The notes under the pieces were generated by a model, which worked only from the letters and a program-made list of their open reading frames with translations, searched no databases and was not told where the DNA came from. DNA of 8,966 nucleotides from Flavobacteriales bacterium (GTDB taxonomy: Bacteria > Bacteroidota > Bacteroidia > Flavobacteriales > UA16): assembly GCA_030831885.1 (NCBI GenBank), contig JAURKF010000247.1:1-8966 (forward strand). Direction: 5' to 3'. Shown in pieces: positions 6,385-8,966 of this stretch; within the stretch, counting starts at the first letter, position 1; every line of letters starts with the position of its first letter. The position numbers and the translations under genes were made by a program.

Positions 6385-7193
6385 AAGCTCTGTTGTTTCT
6401 ACTTGTCAGCTTTTTCCTTTGCTGCAGCCCCTTTTATTCTCAGTCAAGTTTTAAACTCATTTCTGATAATCCTGTAATAGCCGATTTCGTTGTGACTGAT
6501 GAGCTTGGCAACGTTTACTTAATGACTGGCAGTTCCATTGAGCGAATCAATGCGTTAGGCAAAGGTGTTTATCGCGCTTCCGAGCTCCAGTGGGGAGAGT
6601 TTCACGACGTGGATGTAACAGATCCGTTGCGCCCATTTGTCCATTTTCCTGCTTCGGGTAAAGTTGTTTTTTTTGATAATACGTTGAGTGTGCAAGGTAG
6701 TCCCATTGATTTGTTTGAAGCGGGTTTTGATAATGTGGAGTGGATGTGCGGTTCGCGCGGTGATGGCTATTGGCTGTGGGATGGTCGTAACTCGGAATTG
6801 GTGCGCGTTGATCGCAGTTTTAAAAAAAGATTCTCAACAGGAAATTTAAGTATGCTGCTCAACCATGAGATTCATCCGATTGGAATGACCGAAAGAGGAT
6901 CCTATCTGTATTTATTGTGCGAGGATTCGACCCTTCATGTGTTTGATATGTTCGGAACTTGGAAAAAGCGCATTTTTGTTGAGCGTGTCAAGAATTGGAT
7001 GGCTGATGCGGATAATCTTTATCTATTCCACAGTGACGGTTCTTTGGAAGTAATTGATACACGCACGTGGTTGTCCGAGCGCATGAATTTGCCTTTGGTC
7101 GGCAGTGCTTATTGTTTTCAGGCCGGACGGCTCTATGTGCTTTCGGATGGGCGCTTACGAACGTATGATTTTGTTGAAACTATAAGAAACTAA
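6381..7193 (+). CDS. Secreted protein of beta-propeller appearance, function unknown
   Basis: I do not recognise a named family for this 270-residue protein. Residues 1-20 (MKALLFLLVSFFLCCSPFYS) form a signal peptide. The two Cys at 14-15 lack a proper lipobox, so a soluble exported protein is more likely than a lipoprotein. The rest is a series of short beta-rich units that look like propeller blades: IADFVVTDELGNVYLMTGSS (33-52), GKVVFFDNTL (93-102), GDGYWLWDGRNSELVRVDRS (127-146), YLYLLCEDSTLHVFDMFGT (176-194), DNLYLFHSDGSLEVIDTRT (211-229) and GRLYVLSDGRLRTYDF (249-264). About five or six units can be counted. The ATG overlaps the GH3 stop by four bases (ATGA), so the two are translated together. 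That coupling is odd because the GH3 enzyme is cytoplasmic. A binding, sensing or scaffold role is possible but not shown. Confidence 0.85.
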   Translation: MKALLFLLVSFFLCCSPFYSQSSFKLISDNPVIADFVVTDELGNVYLMTGSSIERINALGKGVYRASELQWGEFHDVDVTDPLRPFVHFPASGKVVFFDNTLSVQGSPIDLFEAGFDNVEWMCGSRGDGYWLWDGRNSELVRVDRSFKKRFSTGNLSMLLNHEIHPIGMTERGSYLYLLCEDSTLHVFDMFGTWKKRIFVERVKNWMADADNLYLFHSDGSLEVIDTRTWLSERMNLPLVGSAYCFQAGRLYVLSDGRLRTYDFVETIRN

Positions 7194-7196
7194 CAA

Positions 7197-7230
7197 TTGT
7201 TCCTTGTACGATTGAATTGTTTTACTTTCG
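7197..7230 (+). promoter_or_regulatory. Weak candidate promoter for the deoxynucleoside kinase gene
   Basis: TACTTTCG at 7223-7230 differs from TAnnTTTG at one base. A TTG at 7197-7199 lies 23 bases upstream, a loose -33 partner. The 67-base gap 7194-7260 holds no evident terminator, so read-through from the GH3 unit is also possible. No Shine-Dalgarno sequence precedes the ATG at 7261. Confidence 0.3.
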
Positions 7231-7260
7231 AAGCGTATTCTATTTTACCTACATCAGATT

Positions 7261-7878
7261 ATGCACATTGCAATCGCCGGAAATATTGGTTCAGGCAAGA
7301 CAACCTTAACCACGCTGCTCGCCAAGCATTATAAATGGCAGCCTCATTTCGAAGAAGTGGATGACAATCCATATCTCATCGATTTTTACAAGGACATGCA
7401 ACGTTGGTCATTCAACCTTCAGGTGTTCTTTTTGAAGAGTCGCTTTCGTCAAATCATGGAGTTGAAGAAAAGCGGAAAGAAGATTGTGCAAGATCGCACC
7501 ATCTATGAAGATGCTCAAATCTTCGCTCCGAATTTGCATGCGATGGGTTTAATGACTACGCGTGATTTCGAAAACTACGTCGATTTATTCAATGTGATGG
7601 ATGAATTCATTACACCCCCCGACTTGCTTATTTTCTTGCGTGCATCTGTTCCTGCTTTAGTCGATAACATTGGTAAGCGTGGACGTGAATACGAGGAAGC
7701 AATTCGACTCGATTATTTAACACGACTCAACGAACGTTATGAAGCATGGATTAGCACTTACAACAAAGGGAAGATGCTTGTTATCGATATCGATGACAAC
7801 CGCTTCCATGAGAAGCCGGAAGATTTGGGGAAGATTATAGCCGGTGTGGATGGCCAGCTTCACGGTCTTTTCAAGTAG
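7261..7878 (+). CDS. Deoxynucleoside kinase
   Basis: This 205-residue cytoplasmic enzyme should transfer phosphate from ATP to the 5' hydroxyl of a deoxynucleoside, the first step of deoxynucleoside salvage. The P-loop GNIGSGKTT is at 7-15. Glu31/Glu32 in HFEEVDDNPYL provide the expected catalytic acid. QVFFLKSRF (54-62) is the substrate-pocket helix. DRTIYED (78-84) is the DR[ST] motif, and KRGREYE (139-145) is the Arg-rich lid. This is the dNK/dCK/dGK-like family, not the bacterial TdK family. The length fits bacterial members. Which base it prefers (A, G, C or T) cannot be read from the sequence. It lies 67 bases after the propeller-like gene on the same strand and ends at a bidirectional terminator. 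The ATG is the natural start because the P-loop follows within seven residues. Confidence 0.95.
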   Translation: MHIAIAGNIGSGKTTLTTLLAKHYKWQPHFEEVDDNPYLIDFYKDMQRWSFNLQVFFLKSRFRQIMELKKSGKKIVQDRTIYEDAQIFAPNLHAMGLMTTRDFENYVDLFNVMDEFITPPDLLIFLRASVPALVDNIGKRGREYEEAIRLDYLTRLNERYEAWISTYNKGKMLVIDIDDNRFHEKPEDLGKIIAGVDGQLHGLFK

Positions 7879-7902
7879 CACTTTCAGTGAAATTATTGGA
7901 AT

Positions 7903-7934
7903 AAAAAAAAGAGCCGCATGCGGCTCTTTTTTTT
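7903..7934. terminator. Perfect palindromic bidirectional terminator
   Basis: Eight A's, the 16-base palindrome GAGCCGCATGCGGCTC (7911-7926) and eight T's form a perfect 32-base palindrome. It sits between the stop of the deoxynucleoside kinase gene (7878) and the stop of the convergent YceI-family gene (7949). Read either way it gives a GC-rich hairpin followed by a U tract, so it should terminate both units. Confidence 0.93.
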
Positions 7935-7948
7935 GCGTACAATTAAAA

Positions 7949-8749
7949 CTATTGTCTCTTACCCTTGATTTCGAGTTTGAGGATGATTTCATCTTTAATG
8001 AGTTTATCGCCCAGGTTCTCGAAAAATTTACCCGAGCCATAACGTACATCAAATTGGGAACGATCGAAAATTAAACCGCCTGCTACAATCACATCGGAGT
8101 TGTTGGCAATCACATTGATTTCACAATTGAGATCTTTTGTAATTCCTTTCAGAGTGAGTTTACCTTTCACTGCATACTTCACTGCGTCCATCTTCTCACC
8201 AGAGGTGATGGTGTAGGTGGCTTCACTAAATTTTGCTGTGTCGAAAAAATCGGCACCTTTTAAATGAGATTCCAAATCCTTCTTGTCATCACCGCTCAAA
8301 TCAGTATTGGTAAGAGTATTCATGTCCACTACAACTTGGCCTCCTGTTATTTTACCTCCGGAAATCGAGATGTTTCCGCTTTTGACAGAAAGTAGTCCCT
8401 GATGAGATTTACCGACGGCATTTTCACCAGTCCAATTAATAGAAGAGGTGGTAACATCGAACGAGTAATTTCCGTCGCCTGCCGAGAGATGTGTTGCATT
8501 TTCGGCCGAGCCAATTGAAATTTTCGAAGTATCGGTAATGCCGCTCTTGATCGCTTGCTTGCACTTAATATATTCTGCTTCGAAAGTTGCTTCTTTACGA
8601 AGGTCTTTGCATTTAGCGAATTCAGGGCTGTTTGTATCTTCAATGGCGGCGCAATCACAAGCACCCAATGGCAGGGTTCCTTTATCACCGCATGAAGTGA
8701 TCAGCAAGGAAGGGATGATTGCAAGGAAAGTTATTTTCAAGGAATTCAT
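7949..8749 (-). CDS. YceI-family lipoprotein
   Basis: The protein has 266 residues from ATG 8749. The N-terminus is a lipoprotein signal with LLITSC ending at Cys20, so the mature protein is probably lipid-anchored in the envelope. Residues 21-92 are a linker with Cys31, Cys33, Cys47 and Cys63, and the YceI domain fills about 94-262. Hallmarks are SINWTGENAVGKSHQGLL (103-120), HLKGADFFDTAKFSEATYTI (162-181), GKLTLKGITKDL (196-207) and FDRSQFDVRYGSGKFF (228-243). YceI proteins are lipocalin-like barrels; solved members bind polyisoprenoid chains, but most have no proven role. The added Cys-bearing linker makes this longer than a plain YceI protein of about 190 residues. The gene follows a Cys-rich small gene with an 11-base gap, so one transcript is likely. 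It has no Shine-Dalgarno sequence and ends at the shared terminator. Confidence 0.93.
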   Translation of the reverse strand: MNSLKITFLAIIPSLLITSCGDKGTLPLGACDCAAIEDTNSPEFAKCKDLRKEATFEAEYIKCKQAIKSGITDTSKISIGSAENATHLSAGDGNYSFDVTTSSINWTGENAVGKSHQGLLSVKSGNISISGGKITGGQVVVDMNTLTNTDLSGDDKKDLESHLKGADFFDTAKFSEATYTITSGEKMDAVKYAVKGKLTLKGITKDLNCEINVIANNSDVIVAGGLIFDRSQFDVRYGSGKFFENLGDKLIKDEIILKLEIKGKRQ

Positions 8750-8760
8750 GAATTCAGATT

Positions 8761-8966
8761 TTAGTGGGTAATAGAGTCAGTTGAAGTCATGTGATAAGTA
8801 GTACCTTCAGTAGCTGATGAATCTTTACTTGTACACTCGGTCTTCTTGTCTTTGCAGCATGATGAACCAGCACCTTGCTCATGCGTGCATTCCATTTTCT
8901 TACCATCTGTGCAGCAGGCTTCTTTGCCATGAGCATTTTCGCCCAATAGCGGAGCTAGCGTCAAAC
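8761..8966 (-). CDS. Small Cys-rich exported protein, 5' end outside the window
   Basis: The minus-strand frame is open from the right edge to TAA at 8763-8761. The only in-window start is TTG at 8964. The first visible residues, LTLAPLLGENAHG, look like the end of a signal peptide, so the true start is probably beyond the window. The numbering here takes that TTG as residue 1, giving 67 residues. Two similar units follow: ACCTDGKKMECTHEQ (16-30) and SCCKDKKTECTSKD (35-48), that is CC-x7-C and CC-x6-C. The tail is rich in Ser, Thr and His (YHMTSTDSITH). I know no named family for it. The six Cys and the His residues suggest metal binding or disulfides (inference). It lies 11 bases upstream of the YceI lipoprotein, which also has a Cys-bearing linker, so the two may act together. 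Confidence 0.7.
   Translation of the reverse strand, partial: LTLAPLLGENAHGKEACCTDGKKMECTHEQGAGSSCCKDKKTECTSKDSSATEGTTYHMTSTDSITH

Noticed and set aside
7192..7201. AACAATTGTT palindrome at the end of the propeller-like gene
   Set aside because: Ten bases, AT-rich and not followed by a T tract; it is too weak to call a terminator or an operator.
7717..8052. 111-codon minus-strand frame across the terminator
   Set aside because: It overlaps the ends of two well-supported genes and reads through the palindromic terminator, so it is a shadow frame.
1..8966. CRISPR array, insertion sequence or riboswitch
   Set aside because: No regularly spaced repeats, transposase-like frame with terminal repeats, or recognisable riboswitch leader was found; all intergenic gaps are about 110 bases or less.

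Overview
The window looks like chromosomal DNA from a member of the Bacteroidota, probably Flavobacteriales. Three things point there. One large secreted protein ends in a type IX secretion (T9SS, Por) sorting domain. Several gene starts are preceded by TAnnTTTG-type -7 boxes rather than sigma70 hexamers, and start codons lack clear Shine-Dalgarno sequences. The gene families (CotH/lamin-tail surface protein, prokaryotic GH3 protein, deoxynucleoside kinase, YceI lipoprotein) are also common in that phylum. No mobile element, CRISPR array or clear sign of recent transfer is visible.

Layout. (1) Positions 1-4577, minus strand: a two-gene unit. A 1322-residue multidomain CotH-kinase-like surface protein (609-4577) overlaps by one base, through a TAATG junction, a secreted SGNH/GDSL-type hydrolase (1-609) that runs off the left edge. 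The hydrolase frame has no stop inside the window and is easy to miss. (2) Positions 4578-4684: a divergent promoter region with one -7 box facing the CotH gene and another facing the tRNA. (3) Positions 4685-4796: tRNA-Arg(CCG) with an encoded CCA, followed at once by an intrinsic terminator. (4) Positions 4849-7193, plus strand: a GH3-family adenylating enzyme coupled by an ATGA overlap to a secreted protein of beta-propeller appearance. (5) Positions 7261-7878, plus strand: a deoxynucleoside kinase, possibly with its own promoter. (6) A perfect 32-base palindromic terminator (7903-7934) shared by convergent units. (7) Positions 7949-8966, minus strand: a YceI-family lipoprotein preceded by a small Cys-rich secreted or periplasmic protein whose 5' end lies outside the window.

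How the genes may work together (inference): the left unit could modify cell-surface or extracellular material, with one product carrying a CotH kinase-like domain and the other an esterase-type hydrolase. The GH3 enzyme and its coupled exported partner form a second unit of unknown substrate. The kinase salvages deoxynucleosides. The right-hand unit is an envelope pair. The parts most worth a second look are the CotH protein (an extra domain interrupting its first lamin-tail domain, and a DLE in place of the usual DxD), its tight coupling to the hydrolase, the GH3-propeller pair, and the Cys-rich/YceI pair.
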